A DNA stretch of 64,000 nucleotides, taken from positions 12,029,235-12,093,234 of the forward strand of contig JACMZG010001908.1 in the NCBI GenBank assembly GCA_018340805.1, given 5' to 3'. Numbering within the stretch: position 1 is the stretch's first letter; each line of letters begins with the position of its first letter. Positions 24,401 to 35,765 of this stretch are shown here, one piece after another. Source of the stretch: Microvelia longipes. Lineage: Eukaryota; Arthropoda; Insecta; Hemiptera; Veliidae. The notes beneath the pieces are model-generated. The model saw nothing but the letters and a program-made list of their open reading frames with translations. It was not told the DNA's origin and did no database searches. Position numbers and translations under genes: made by a program.

Positions 24401-25569
24401 AAGAGTATAGTTGACTAACTCTAATAGGTAACTCTAATACAAGTTAGTATAGTCCACTGGTATAGTCATCTTTATTATACAATACACTTATTCACCTATT
24501 TATTGGATATATGGTTAAAATTCAAGATGAATGAAAACTTAGTCCATCAGTGAAAAAGTTTCTTCTCAAACTTTTTAATTGTACATCATGAAATACAGAA
24601 ATACTCTCAAAATATTTTTGTTGGTGTTGTAATAGCATTTTTTGTTCTAGATTCTTTTAGATGTGTATTATTATTTGGTATTTTAAAGCGTCACTGATTC
24701 ATTACACATACTCCTAGCTTTATTTCTTATATCTAAATTACTAAATTGAATTTACAATTACTGCACTTAACAATTTTAATATGATTTCATTATTGTTTGT
24801 ATTATACAAGTTAGATATTACTTTTTGTTACAAACTAAAAATTCAATGCTTAACATACCTATTTAAGAAAATGTGAAATTGTTACTATTTTTTAACAGGA
24901 AAATTTTAAAGTACGACACTAACATTCATTACGTAGAATCTGTTGCACTAAATTCCGAGCCATACTGCTGTCACTAAGCTGATCCTGGAGCCATATAATA
25001 GCCAAAATCAGGATTTAGAATAACATCATGTCCGTGAGAGACACAATTAGATAACTAATTATTTCTATGAAATAACCATATTTTCAATTGAAAAAAGATT
25101 ATTTCATAAGTCATGTTTGTTAAATGAAACATTTTTCTTGAAGAAATGGCAGCAAAAATATTTGTACCGTCAGGCATTCAATTGGGCATAAGAAGACATT
25201 GTTTAGAACTTTTCATGTATTTAGGGAGGTACCTTTTTTGTAAAAATAAAAGTCATTTGTATATTTGTCTCTTAACTTTAAACACTAGGAATCATTTTAC
25301 TGCTGGACCAAATACTTCTTCTTAGTCTATGATAATGGAAACAACTGCAGTAAAATTATTATAGGTATTAATAAGGTCATGAAGATTTCTCAATACCTAG
25401 GATATACAGTTATCATCGAGGGAAGTGGTGGGAGGCCTCTCCGTGCTGCATGGTTGGTGTCTGATTCGAATGCCACACGTTTCTCTGACCTGGAGGCACT
25501 ACAATGTGGCTAAACTGGTAACTCTCAGGATCTCGAGACCGTGTCGAAAGCCACATTGTGAGACATGTA
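21426..25569. other. AT-rich intergenic stretch downstream of the Culd-like gene
   Basis: About 4.1 kb without coding signal on either strand apart from chance ORFs. The right end is the presumed 3' UTR of the minus-strand Culd-like gene. A hairpin of perfect 11-bp stem lies at 25501-25559. Confidence 0.4.
25501..25559. other. Inverted repeat just after the Culd-like stop codon
   Basis: ACAATGTGGCT (25501-25511) pairs perfectly with AGCCACATTGT (25549-25559) across a 37-nt loop. It lies 11 bp beyond the stop codon on the minus strand, so it would be at the start of the 3' UTR. A GATTCGAATGCC stretch next to it resembles a tRNA B box, so a SINE origin is possible. Confidence 0.5.
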
Positions 25570-26658
25570 TCAGTAATCCTCCTCGTCCCTGTGCCGCTTT
25601 TGGCAGCAGCAGCAGCAACAGCAAGACCTACAGATAATTATCAAACATGCTATCGCTAGAACTACACCTCCGCAAGCTCCCAGACCGATCATGACCCAAT
25701 TAGGTCCTTCAGATTGGGTTCTCGAAGCACACATTTCAACTGCTTCATCTCCTACAGCCATCGATTCGTTTCCTCTCCCATCCAAAATGGGACAGTTCAC
25801 GTGGCCATTACAAACTAAACTCTGTGGAATACATAAAGCGCCACCTGGACATAAAAACTCGCAATCCGTTTGCGGAGAGGACGTAACTCCGTTTTCCATT
25901 AATCTAGAAGTCATTAAAGAACCGTCAGGATTTCTTGGCAAATGGAATAATTCAGTCCAAGCAATTTTGAAAGCAGCTCTAGCGGGAGCTGTGTTACCAA
26001 TAAATTGAATTTTCACAGATGGAGAAGATGAATATCCAGGGAATGAAGATCTAGGTTTTAGATCATCTGCCGTGAGAGGTTGCATATCCTTAGCACTCAC
26101 ATTGGAGCCGCACAATGTCAAGAACGGATTTTCAGGCCGTGAAGATAAATAAACATCTAATTTACCATCCTGACAATCTTTAGTAGTAAATCGTATTTTG
26201 TCAAAATGCAGCCAAACATCTCTATCTCGATTAACCTTAATCTCCCAAATACAGCGAATTGAGCGAGGAGGTTCAGTGTAACCGAGAGCTTCATAATGGG
26301 GGAAATTAAGTTCACCTTCCGTACTAGCTTGAATAATAGAAGGCCCACATAAAGGACTGTGAATAAACTCGTAAGTGGCTTCAAAAAGAGGAGCAGGATG
26401 TTTGAAATAACTCGCAGCTGCGTGATTTCCATCAACGATCAAGTCTAAATAGAGTGTTTCTCCTGATGAGATTATAGTTGTAACAGGGGTATTCCTAGAT
26501 GTCTGTATATTGTTATTTTTACAGTAACACTTTCCACCAGATAGTGGCGAAGAGGGGGTTTTAGTTGAATTCCCACTGTCAGGTTCCCAGATTACAAGTT
26601 TATCACTCTTTGACTCCCAGCATCCCTCATCACAAGATCCGCTATTGTAAGTCTTCTC
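25570..26658 (-). CDS. Culd: Culd-like CUB/LDLa membrane protein, last exon
   Basis: The 3' terminal exon (362 codons, stop at 25570-25572; acceptor TTTGTGTTTCAG, phase 0). Within the exon: the end of the third CUB domain, a fourth CUB domain (about residues 104-237, with CGPS, IRCIWEI and a C-x5-DVYL segment), an LDL-receptor class A module (about 266-310, six Cys, CIPQSLVCNGHVNCP and a terminal DEAVEMC), a single transmembrane helix (about 321-343), then CRS, seven consecutive Cys and a short charged tail ending DEEDY. Drosophila Culd is a photoreceptor-enriched CUB/LDLa transmembrane protein implicated in rhodopsin endocytosis; this orthology is inferred from architecture. The juxtamembrane Cys run is a likely palmitoylation site. 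Confidence 0.85.
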   Translation of the reverse strand, partial: EKTYNSGSCDEGCWESKSDKLVIWEPDSGNSTKTPSSPLSGGKCYCKNNNIQTSRNTPVTTIISSGETLYLDLIVDGNHAAASYFKHPAPLFEATYEFIHSPLCGPSIIQASTEGELNFPHYEALGYTEPPRSIRCIWEIKVNRDRDVWLHFDKIRFTTKDCQDGKLDVYLSSRPENPFLTLCGSNVSAKDMQPLTADDLKPRSSFPGYSSSPSVKIQFIGNTAPARAAFKIAWTELFHLPRNPDGSLMTSRLMENGVTSSPQTDCEFLCPGGALCIPQSLVCNGHVNCPILDGRGNESMAVGDEAVEMCASRTQSEGPNWVMIGLGACGGVVLAIACLIIICRSCCCCCCCQKRHRDEEDY

Positions 26659-27019
26659 CTGAAACACAAAAATACGTAATTAAACAAACAAAAATAGATA
26701 AATTGTTAAAATTATAATGAAGTAGCAAGCGTGCACAAATCAATAGGTATAGTGTACATGAAGACAAGGCATGGATCCTTTACCCTATAGCCTATAAAAA
26801 TAAATAGTGCCTATTTCCTTGCATCAATATTTTTTTATAGAGAGACCAGATGACGAGGGAGGTTCGACAAGGGGAACCAAATGGCTCAAGATAAGACCAA
26901 GCCTAAAGTAATGCAGATAAAAGTTCCAGGCAAGAGAGTTCTAGTTGGTGTTAGAACTATTTCTCTAAAAAAACACAATATGGTATTGCGCCTAGTGCGT
27001 ACTTAGTGGTATTGTAGTC

Positions 27020-27090
27020 TACTGTTAGACGTCAATATTTTGTGTTATATTTTGACATGTCATATTTGTTAACATTGACGTCTAACAGTA
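27020..27090. mobile_element. 71-bp hairpin MITE-like element
   Basis: Perfect 17-bp inverted ends TACTGTTAGACGTCAAT, with a second palindrome around GACATGTC at the centre. The ends start with TA, compatible with a TA-target element. Confidence 0.5.
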
Positions 27091-27349
27091 GTTATGTATG
27101 TACCAAGTTAGATTAAAAATAAATCGTTGAGTGAATGTAAATACTCTTTGAGATTAACCAAAAGAACGCGCAGATTACGGAAATAGGCTTCATTTATCAC
27201 AAATCCGGCTAATTACTGAAAATTTTGAAAAAAAAGTTATAAAAAAAGTTTGTTGGTGATCCAACGTTCTAGAAGGCCGTGGATATTCGACCGCGCCTTA
27301 TACTAGGTTTGTTTAAATCACTTAAAACGAGTGGCTAATTAAACTTTTT

Positions 27350-27785
27350 TTTCGTGTGCACTACTTAACTTAGTACATTTTTGCAAATGATATTTCATTT
27401 TTCCCCTTCAAATATTAATTGTAATTACTAATATAACAAATTTAACCCAATTTTTTTTTAAAATAAAAGTAATCGTAATTTTAAGGCAATACACTGTCGT
27501 CTGCATTTTCTTCAAAATCTTAATAAAAACATGTGATTTACCTTTACTATAGTTTTTCTTTTTCTTTAACTAAATTATTATAACAATTATTTAACAGAAT
27601 TTAAAACAAAATCATTAAATTATCACGTACATATTAAAGTACGAAAACATGATAAAAAGTAAAACTCACCTAATGTTATCAGGGTTGCCAATAAAATTAA
27701 ATAAAAAAAACCTAAATCCGAAAAAGTGCATGCGCAGTTATCCTAATTTTAACTTTTTTTTATTTTTGAGCCAGCTATCAGCTGA
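27350..27785. repeat. Dispersed repeat Z (copy 1)
   Basis: Collinear with 50310-50745 over more than 400 bp, sharing TGTGATTTACCTTTACTATA, ATTATCACGTACATATTAA and TTTTTGAGCCAGCTAT. No coding content. The 50-kb copy ends in a (TA)n tract where this one continues CAGCTGATCGG. Confidence 0.7.
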
Positions 27786-28237
27786 TCGGGCAGGTCTGAA
27801 TTTTTTTACATGTGTCAGTATAGGAGTTTCACTACTTGGTTTATATATTACTTTAGAAATCAGATACTTAAATAGTATTAGTGAAGGTTAAAGTACTTAT
27901 TGGACAGGAAGTAACTTAACTGTTTATAACAATAAAGGGCTTCTCACATTTATTGTGTTTGAAATGACCCTTTAGATTGTTACTATGATTGATCCCAGTA
28001 ATATTTACAAACCCTATACGCCTTTAAATCTGGCTTAAGCTTATACAGCTTTTGACTTCATGGTCTAGTAAGTATGGTTTAGTAGAGAGCCACAGGTTCA
28101 GCTTCATCTGTTCTTGACTAGAAGCTGCGCAAACTTTTAGTGTGAAATTTTAAACATGATAATTGCTTCTTGCCCAATGAATCAACTTTCTAAACAAGAA
28201 ATTGGCCATGAATTCAAAACTTGTGTGTAAATCTCAC

Positions 28238-28493
28238 CTTAAAACTAATATTTTTAATAGTGAGGACAACTCTAGCGAACAATCTTCTATCCGTTACGAA
28301 AGTATATCTACACTTTAAGTTTCCACTGTTTTCCGGTTTCTTGTAAACCAAGGTATTAGTAGGTGATCTCAGGTAACCCTTTGACTTCTTCCAAGAAGCG
28401 AATTCTTCGTCACAACCGCTTGGCGTCTGGAGAGGTCGTCCAAATTTGGTGTTATTAAAGAAATCGTAGTGAGCCCAGTAATAGAGGGAAGAA
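28238..28493 (-). CDS. Culd: Culd-like exon, start of third CUB domain
   Basis: 85 codons plus a split codon. Acceptor GGATTTCAG before 28493 and donor AAG|GTGAGA after 28238. Phases join 29765-29977 (two bases carried over) and 25570-26658 (phase 0). The peptide contains YYWAHYDFFNNTKFG, GRPLQTPSGCDEEF and CRYTFVTDRRLFARVVLTI, the latter typical of CUB beta strands around the first Cys pair. Confidence 0.85.
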
Positions 28494-29764
28494 CTGAAAT
28501 CCAAACAAACAGTTATAAAACATTAGTTAGGACTTTCTGCGAATTTGTTTACGTTAGTTAAAAACTATGACTCGACTACTATTCTAATTTTAACTTATAC
28601 ACATCTTCATCAATGTTTTAAAAAGATCTAAAATAAATTGATTGGGAATTATATAATAATTAATTTGAATCATATTTTACAAACACCTACCGTGCCGGCA
28701 CAGCAGGTGAAGATTTAACATTCCAATCATCTGTCTTTAGTCACAAGTCTACTTGTGCCGGCAGCTTCTCTATAGGCGGAGGATGCCAACCACTAATCTC
28801 AGAGTGTAATCTAAAGTTGGCGATGATTTATTTGAACAATAATCTTATATAAACTAAGAGCTTAATCTAGGATGCGAATCCCAGACCTCTGTGGTGTCAA
28901 AGGTCAGTATAATAATTTAAGCTTTAACAACCTCTTCCACGGAGGCGGCTCCCAGGAGGATGAACCAGAGCTAAAACTGATTCGACCTATTTTCGTTTTA
29001 TTCACCTAGCTAATATCTTGCAATTAATTTCAATTTAAGAAAATTCTGAAATAATTATTTAAAAAGGAACGTGTTTAAGCAACAATTATAGGGTTGATAA
29101 AAATTAGGTATTCCGATGTCACCATTAAATGATTAACTACATTGACATGAATTTTGGCTTTCCTCAGTGGAAGGCATCTTCAGGGATATAGAACATCATA
29201 AGTGAAAACACAATGCTATACAAAATTGAATCGTGAGTTTTTAAAATGCCATCTACAGAGGAAGTGAAACGATGGATTAATCATCGACACTGACACGGTC
29301 ATCACCGTAAGACCTAAACTTCATGGCAATATAGTTAATCTTTTGAATAAAATTAATCTTTAATTCATTTTTCCAGATCATCAATTCTATTATCTTTACT
29401 ATGAAAAAATATTAATAAACTTTATTATTTTTTTTTTGAAAAATGTCAAAATGAATTGACATAAAAATGTTAGGGTATGAGGTCGCAGGGCTCATAGAGA
29501 AGTTATTTACTGATATAGCTTTGTTAGTTGAGGGCTCGAGTGTCTTCTCAAACACTGATGATATTTATTGCAAAATTAACGATAGCAATTACTATATATA
29601 GGTAAAACAATTTAAAAAGGACACTACTTTAGATGGTTTATACTCCTCTATGACCTCTATAATTTGTTGCACCACTGTAACTTGTTTAGCTGGTACCCGA
29701 TAATTAAAAGTGTAATATTAACTCCCCCTCATAAATATGATGTGGAGAAACAAAGGCTACATAC
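28494..29764 (-). other. Culd-like intron
   Basis: 1271 bp. Donor CTGG|GTATGT and acceptor TTTCAG. Around 29165-29195 the minus strand shows a CTGAAGATG-hairpin-GAAAG motif of the kind found in foldbacks elsewhere in the window. Confidence 0.7.
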
Positions 29765-29977
29765 CCAGAGTAACTTCCCGTTTTACTCTCAAATCGGACA
29801 AAAAGAGAGCTTGATGTCGACACGAAATCATGCTTTTCCATGGGTCGGGAAAATGTATCACAGAATGTTTTGATGATCCTAGAGTCATCGGGCCATGATG
29901 CGTCATAGAGAGTTAAACTTTCACCACAATCGCCATCGAACACAGCTATCGGCGAGTCAATACGATTTATGCGGAAA
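29765..29977 (-). CDS. Culd: Culd-like exon, second CUB domain (C-terminal half)
   Basis: 213 bp. Acceptor CATATGTTCCAG and donor CTGG|GTATGT. Peptide: FRINRIDSPIAVFDGDCGES, LTLYDASWPDDSRIIKTFC and SSLFVRFESKTGSYSG. The L-x-L-Y-D...C and L-F-V-R-F-x-S strands are CUB hallmarks. Phase 2 in and out match the neighbouring exons. Confidence 0.88.
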
Positions 29978-30251
29978 CTGGAACATATGTCAACAAATAT
30001 ATATAAAAATACATAGAATATATAAGCACAGCACAGGCTTCTTTAAATAATATTTACTATTCTTAATAGAACAACCCTATAAGTGTACCCCCCCCCCAAA
30101 AAAAACAACACCCAAACCATAGAAAACTACACCCAACTCGATTTAAAAATCGAGTTTCTAAAAAAAGATGAGCTTATAAGATTGGAGTAATGGAGGGAAG
30201 AGAGGTAGATTTTTTTGAAAGGGTGGGACTCTTTTCTTGATTCTCCCTGAT

Positions 30252-30412
<161 letters not shown>

Positions 30413-30419
30413 TGTGTGT

Positions 30420-30960
30420 ATGTACAAGATTTTTGTGTCTAGACGTTTGTATGGGACACGATAACTTTCAAACGCTTTCTTGGATCGGAATGAAACTTGG
30501 TACAAAAATGAACCTTGTTAATGTCCTTAACCCTATTGTTTATAAAATATGAACCCACAAAAATCACCCAAAAAAAAATTTAAAAATCACAAATCTTCAT
30601 ACAGTATTTAGGTTAGGCTGAATTTTTTACAAATACATCGCTATGAATGGTTCACAAAAGTGCGAAGTTTCATTTTATTATCAGTATTATAGTTCCGGTT
30701 TTATTTGATTCAGATATACATATTAAACAAAACATTATGTCATTGATTAACATAATGTAAACAAATTTTGTTTCTTGACTAAAACATTTGAAAATTTGCA
30801 TATATCGTGGCAGTATGCTACTTATATGAGCAATTAATCGCCATTAATATGACGAAGTAATAAAGTACAAAAACCATGAGGCGGCGAAGCGGCCACAGGA
30901 AGGAACGTCGCGCAGCGGTAAAGAGGCCTAAGGCCTCTTGTTTTATTTACCGACCGTATT
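30420..30960 (+). repeat. Dispersed repeat family Y (copy 1)
   Basis: AT-rich body collinear with 34.48-34.94 kb, ending in a GC-rich module AACCATGAGGCGGCGAAGCG and GAGGCCTAAGGCCTC. The GC-rich end is palindromic and contrasts sharply with the 70% AT surroundings. Confidence 0.7.
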
Positions 30961-32049
30961 TTAAGTTTGTTTGGTAAATGGTCACTTAAAATGGTCGTAT
31001 CGACTACAGACAGGTTCCTCGATTGGAATTCAATTTAAGGCCATTATATCAAATTTGTTACGAATTGGGTAAAATTTAGAAGATGTTGAAGTTAAATACT
31101 AAAATAAACTTCGTGCATCAACAAAACGTATGATTACTGTGGACCAGTGTCTGATAAGGTTTAAGTTGCGGTACGGAGATGTTGTTGAAGTAAGATAATA
31201 TCTTTTGGTATAATACGAAATAAAATGTATATATGTGCGATATTATAACTATTCACTTTGAACTGTCTTATCGAGGCTGATATAATCATATGCATTTGTA
31301 ATTTGATATTTTTTTGTTAAAAATATCAAATTAATTGATATTTAAGTACCAATTCGTAACAATAACAAATAATTTAAGAGGATTCTAAAGCGTAGAAGGA
31401 AGAAGATATTGAAAATCGAAAAAACAATCCCCAAAAATGTATTACGCTATATCGGATCATAAACAGCTTCTGTGGAGTTTTTATTACACATTTTATTGGT
31501 TTTATTTCGTTTTATGCTTCACTTTTAGCTGTAAACCATAAAATAGTACAAATAGGCTTTTCTCGGTTCCACCCGTCATAAAAAATTGAAACAGTGTTCA
31601 CTTTCATTGCTATGGAAAAAAAGGTAGAGGTGGAAAAAATGAGGGAAAGAGAAAAGCGAATTTCCCGTATCAAAAGCATAGGGTCGATGTAATCATCAAC
31701 GCATAAAGGTCAGTACGTGAAGGATGTGTTCATTTTTCAAGCAATCATACGTAGTTGTCGAACTTTGAATTTTGACGTTTGAATTTTGACTTTGAACTTT
31801 GAATTTTATAATTTTACTTTGAAACTACAAAATACTTGAAATTCGTATGAATTGCAACATTTTTTTAATTAAATTTGAATTTAAATAATGATTTAACGAG
31901 TCATTCAATAATGATTGTATTTTTCTTTTAATTTCTCATCACGCCTATTTTATCATTGATCAATTAACCTTTCATTTTTGAAGGATTTATATCTTTTAAT
32001 TCATGACACATGCAGTATCCATAATGTATTTATCTATGAATATTTTACT

Positions 32050-32885
32050 TATTTTATATTCGCGATTCAAAGAGATAGTTGTAAGGTTGGCAATACCAAT
32101 GGCGGGAAAACGTAAGGGTGATCAATTTTTTTTATCATAGGATTAGCATGGGAGCCGTTGAAAATTCTTCATTTATTCCTTTATTGTTCGTTAATTTGTG
32201 ATAAATGAGGTAAAAATTAATAAAAAGACCATCGGTGCTAAAAAAATGGCCAATATTTCATAGATAAATACTTCGATTATTCCAGGATTTTAAATATAGA
32301 ATCAGGCTCTTATCACTACAGACTTGGATTTGTCCGATTTAACCTAGAAATAATAAAACCTAAACGGATGATTTAAACAAACATTTTACAAAAACATGAA
32401 TTTATTGAGTTATTTATTATTTTAGTGTGTAAATAAAATTAATTGATATATTAAAACACCATTAATGTGAAAATCGGCTTGTTATCAGTTAATTTAAATA
32501 CCTGTAACAACTAATTTAAACAATTATGCAATTAAAAGGTAATTTTGTGTATTTGTGTAAACTAAAATTATTTAAAAGTAACATTAATTAACAATAACTA
32601 AATTAAAACACTATATTGTGATTTTCACGATCTTATCACTCAATTTAAATACTCGTGACAACCCATTAAAACCCTATTTTTCAACGATATAGTGATTGTA
32701 CTGAGTTCATACGCCCTAAAATTAATTAAATTACAGCACTTTGATAAAAAATTTAAAGAAATAATCGTCACAAATAAGAAAAACCAAAAAACTCCCATAA
32801 GGACTTTAACAACGATCACCCTTTCGTTATCAATTTCTTATCAGCGACGGTGGCGCTGCTACGGACTTTGAATCGCGAATATCTC
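32050..32885. repeat. Inverted repeat pair bounding 0.8 kb
   Basis: TATTCGCGATTCAAAG at 32057 is matched in reverse at about 32868-32884 (CTTTGAATCGCGAATA), with further similarity inward around AAGGGTGATC. It may be a degraded non-autonomous element; the interior has no coding content. Confidence 0.45.
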
Positions 32886-33088
32886 AAGGAATCTTTATCT
32901 TAAATCTGATAATCTAATCGATTTAAGATAGACTCATTATCTATTTAATTCCCTATGAATTAATTTTAGCGAATTTCCTTTGGAGAAAAATCGCTAATGG
33001 GATAGGCGTCATGGCGGGAGTCGAACCTCGGACCACGTCACAAATCCGTTTCAGAGGTCCCTGATAACAAAAAATATGTTTTGCGAAT

Positions 33089-33094
33089 ATATAT

Positions 33095-33176
<82 letters not shown>
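33089..33176. repeat. (TA)n microsatellite
   Basis: TA run with phase breaks. Confidence 0.95.
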
Positions 33177-33177
<1 letters not shown>

Positions 33178-33212
33178 TTTTTATATATTGTATAAGTTTA
33201 TAACTATAATAT

Positions 33213-33285
33213 AATTCTGGCGCAGTGGTCCGCATGTTGGGTGAATTTCCTATGGAATGCGTGTTTGAAACCGAAAATTTAAGCT
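33213..33285 (+). repeat. Short dispersed repeat with tRNA-like A box (copy 2)
   Basis: AATTCTGGCGCAGTGGTCCG continues to GTGAATTTCC...ATGGAATGCG, matching 3656-3720. TGGCGCAGTGG resembles a Pol III A box. Confidence 0.35.
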
Positions 33286-33940
33286 TTAAGGAACCTAGGC
33301 ATGAACAAGTTAGGTCATGGTTCTTTTGTTTTAGAGTTACAAGAAGTAATATAAGATCATTTGTGGGTGACATTTATCACTATCACTAACTAAAATAATT
33401 ACTGTCCATCAATTTAGTAAACCTTGCACTATTTTCGACTCCATAAGAACTCATAAAAATTTAACAATTTAGGCAACCTCCGTCAAATACCCTCTTAGTA
33501 AATATATTAACTACTTTCAGAGAAATACATATTATATAAGGCAATAGTACAGTAAATAACAGGGAAAATGTAATAAATTATTAAGAAATAGATAAAAACT
33601 CTGAAATATAAGCGGATAAAATCAAATAAGTGGCTTAGAATGAAATTTTAAAATAGCTTTTATTGTTTCAATATAGTGACTTTAATATATAAGAGTAGTA
33701 AATAGGATTTTGTTATTTTTTGAAAAGTAAATCAAGAATACGTCAGCAATAGCGTATTGATAAAAAGCATTTATGCAAAAATTCGCTACAATTGAAAACA
33801 AGAAAACACAGAGCGAAATTTGTTAGAGCAATTCTTTAAGTGAATATATATCACAACAAGAATTTTAATTGTTACAAGTATTAGAAAATTAAAACTAGGG
33901 TCAGACGTGAAAGTTAGGGACAATGGTGAAGTATGAGTAG

Positions 33941-34258
33941 AATTAGTAGGACGTAATCCATTGCCAATGTTATTTACAATTAACGACGTTTCGGGAGCAG
34001 GTACTTCCCTCATCATCAGGTTCGTCTAGAGAAAGAAAGTGTGTTATGTGTTGCTATTGGGGAAGGCCCCCGGTAGATAAGTTTCAAAGTGCTCTGTAAA
34101 GTCGTTGATACTTGCCTACCAATCAGGTTAAAGTCCTGACACCCTACACATAACACCCACCGTCTTTCTTAAGACGAACCTGATGATGGGAGAAGTACCT
34201 GCTCCCGAAACGTCGTTAATTGTAAATAACATTGACAATGGATTACGTCCAACTAATT
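33941..34258. mobile_element. 318-bp foldback with outward CTGATGATG-hairpin-GAAAC motifs
   Basis: Arms of about 95 bp are inverted: left arm about 33941-34035, right arm about 34162-34258. Each carries ACCTGATGATG, a GGGAG/CTCCC stem and CGAAACGTCG (minus strand 33984-34020, plus strand 34179-34213), pointing outward. The spacer includes similar inner repeats around the ATAACAC-type sequence. No ORF. Confidence 0.7.
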
Positions 34259-34317
34259 TAATCAAATTTGGTCTAACTTTGCTCGTCCACAGAATGACAT
34301 GACCACCCATAACCAAA

Positions 34318-34450
34318 GGTGTTGTACTTTAGACTCGTTTCGCTCGTCCTAAGATTGTCATGAATATACAAAGTCTTAAGAGGTTATGCCTTCAAACTTG
34401 CTACCCTCGTCCTCATGAATTCATGATAAGATTATCATGACATTAACTGT
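34318..34450 (-). repeat. SINE hairpin-module fragments
   Basis: Two degenerate copies of the hairpin module (GACTCGTTTCGCTCGTCC and CTTGCTACCCTCGTCCTC) in minus orientation without a recognisable 5S head. Confidence 0.45.
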
Positions 34451-34482
34451 ATTACTGCGGTCTCGCTATAAACGTCCCGAAC

Positions 34483-34935
34483 GCTATAGTTTATGAAATA
34501 TACGTGACGTCATTAACCAATAAAAATTACCCCACAATAATTTCAAAAAATCACAAATCATCATATAGTGTTTAGATTGAGCTGGAATTTTTTACACATA
34601 CACTGCTATAAATGGTTCACAAACATAAGAAGTTTTATTGTATTATCAGTCTTAGATCCGTTTTATTGATTGACATACATATGTCAAGCAAAACATGTCA
34701 TTAATTGACATAATGTAATCAAGTCACGTATTTTGACTAATAAATTTGAAAATTGGCTTATATCGTAGCCGTGTGCCACTTATATATAAACCAGTTATAT
34801 GAAGAACTGATAAAGTACAACAACCATGTGGTCGCGTAGTGGCCCTAGGGTCGACGCCGAGTACCGGCCAAGGCACGAAGCGCCGAGGACGCGGAGCAGC
34901 CACGAGGCCGAAGGCCAGCAATTTCACTTTCTGGC
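34483..34935 (+). repeat. Dispersed repeat family Y (copy 2)
   Basis: Collinear with 30.53-30.96 kb: shared CACAAATC[AT]TCATA, TGGTTCACAAA, AAAACAT...GTCATTAATTGACATAA. It ends in a GC-rich module ACCATGTGGTCGCGTAGTGG and GAGGCCGAAGGCC. Confidence 0.7.
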
Positions 34936-35664
34936 ATGAACATCTTTGCCTCTTAACGAGCTATTGTACTTGGGTAATTTTCCAGATACTGTAACTTATA
35001 AAGTAGGCTAGTTATTGTGGCCTTCTTGCTGACTTTTTGAAATATACCCACAAATAAAAGCCACGACTACACTAGAAGTTACTTTAGTTGGCTTGGGTAC
35101 CTTCAAATCTAGATACCTTCATTTACTACGACGTAAAGGCAATATTTAAGTCGAGAGTTATAAGAAAAGTCGAATAAAGAACATATTCTGACATAAAAAT
35201 ATTTTCAGATTTTTGTTTCCTTTGAATATTAAATTTGTCAATAATTAAAGAGACAAATTAAGGGGACGATTCCCATTCCTCACATCCAAAGATATAACCA
35301 CAAGCAACCAAAGATGAAACGTGAAACATCAAAATTAGACCTTATCAAAATGTAACATACTGCCGCCCCTCTTCCCCACATCATGCCGAGTCTTTGTTAT
35401 CGATACCTTAAAGTGCTTTCCTTGAAAATTTACCTACCTTTGAATAATGAAATAACAAAAGAAACTCAATTACACTAACTTTCAAAATTCCTCTTTGATA
35501 CATCTACTAGAACGAGCAAGCAACAATATAATTGAATCTTAAAATAATGTATGATATTTGATATGGGGGAATCTACATACTAATATTTGTCGTAAAGTCA
35601 TTTAAAACCATTTGATTTTAGTTTTTGCAAAAACTTATTTTTGCTTAAAATAAGGTTACTAAAT

Positions 35665-35765
35665 AGAGTATGATATACCTCGGAATTTTTAACTCACTTC
35701 ATATCGGATTTGCAACGCTTCCTCACCACTTTGGCCACACTTCACTTGTCCTCAGAATATGGAAA
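35665..35765 (-). repeat. SINE tail and hairpin fragment
   Basis: CTCGGAATTTTTAACTCA, then TTCCTCACCACTTTGG and CACTTGTCCTCAGAATAT match the minus-oriented SINE tail and hairpin seen at 44.4 kb. It borders the LINE remnant. Confidence 0.45.

Larger units (their letters stand above)
26659..28237 (-). other. Culd-like intron between last two exons
   Basis: 1579 bp with GTGAGA donor and TTTCAG acceptor on the minus strand. Contains a 71-bp hairpin (27020-27090) and the left member of a dispersed repeat pair (27350-27785). About 26855-26955 shares GGCTCAAGATAAGACC-type sequence with 56.2 kb. Confidence 0.7.

Noticed and set aside
25425..25637. Plus-strand ORF opposite the Culd-like 3' end
   Set aside because: It is antisense to a well-supported exon and to the adjacent hairpin.
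33005..33062. Possible tRNA gene (minus strand, GGTTCGACTCC)
   Set aside because: The T-loop-like sequence is there, but its stem does not pair well and no A box or anticodon arm lies at the right distance.
33984..34213. Functional hammerhead ribozyme
   Set aside because: The core-like motifs are present, but there is an extra U after CUGAUGA and I could not draw stem III with a cleavage triplet; kept only as a resemblance.
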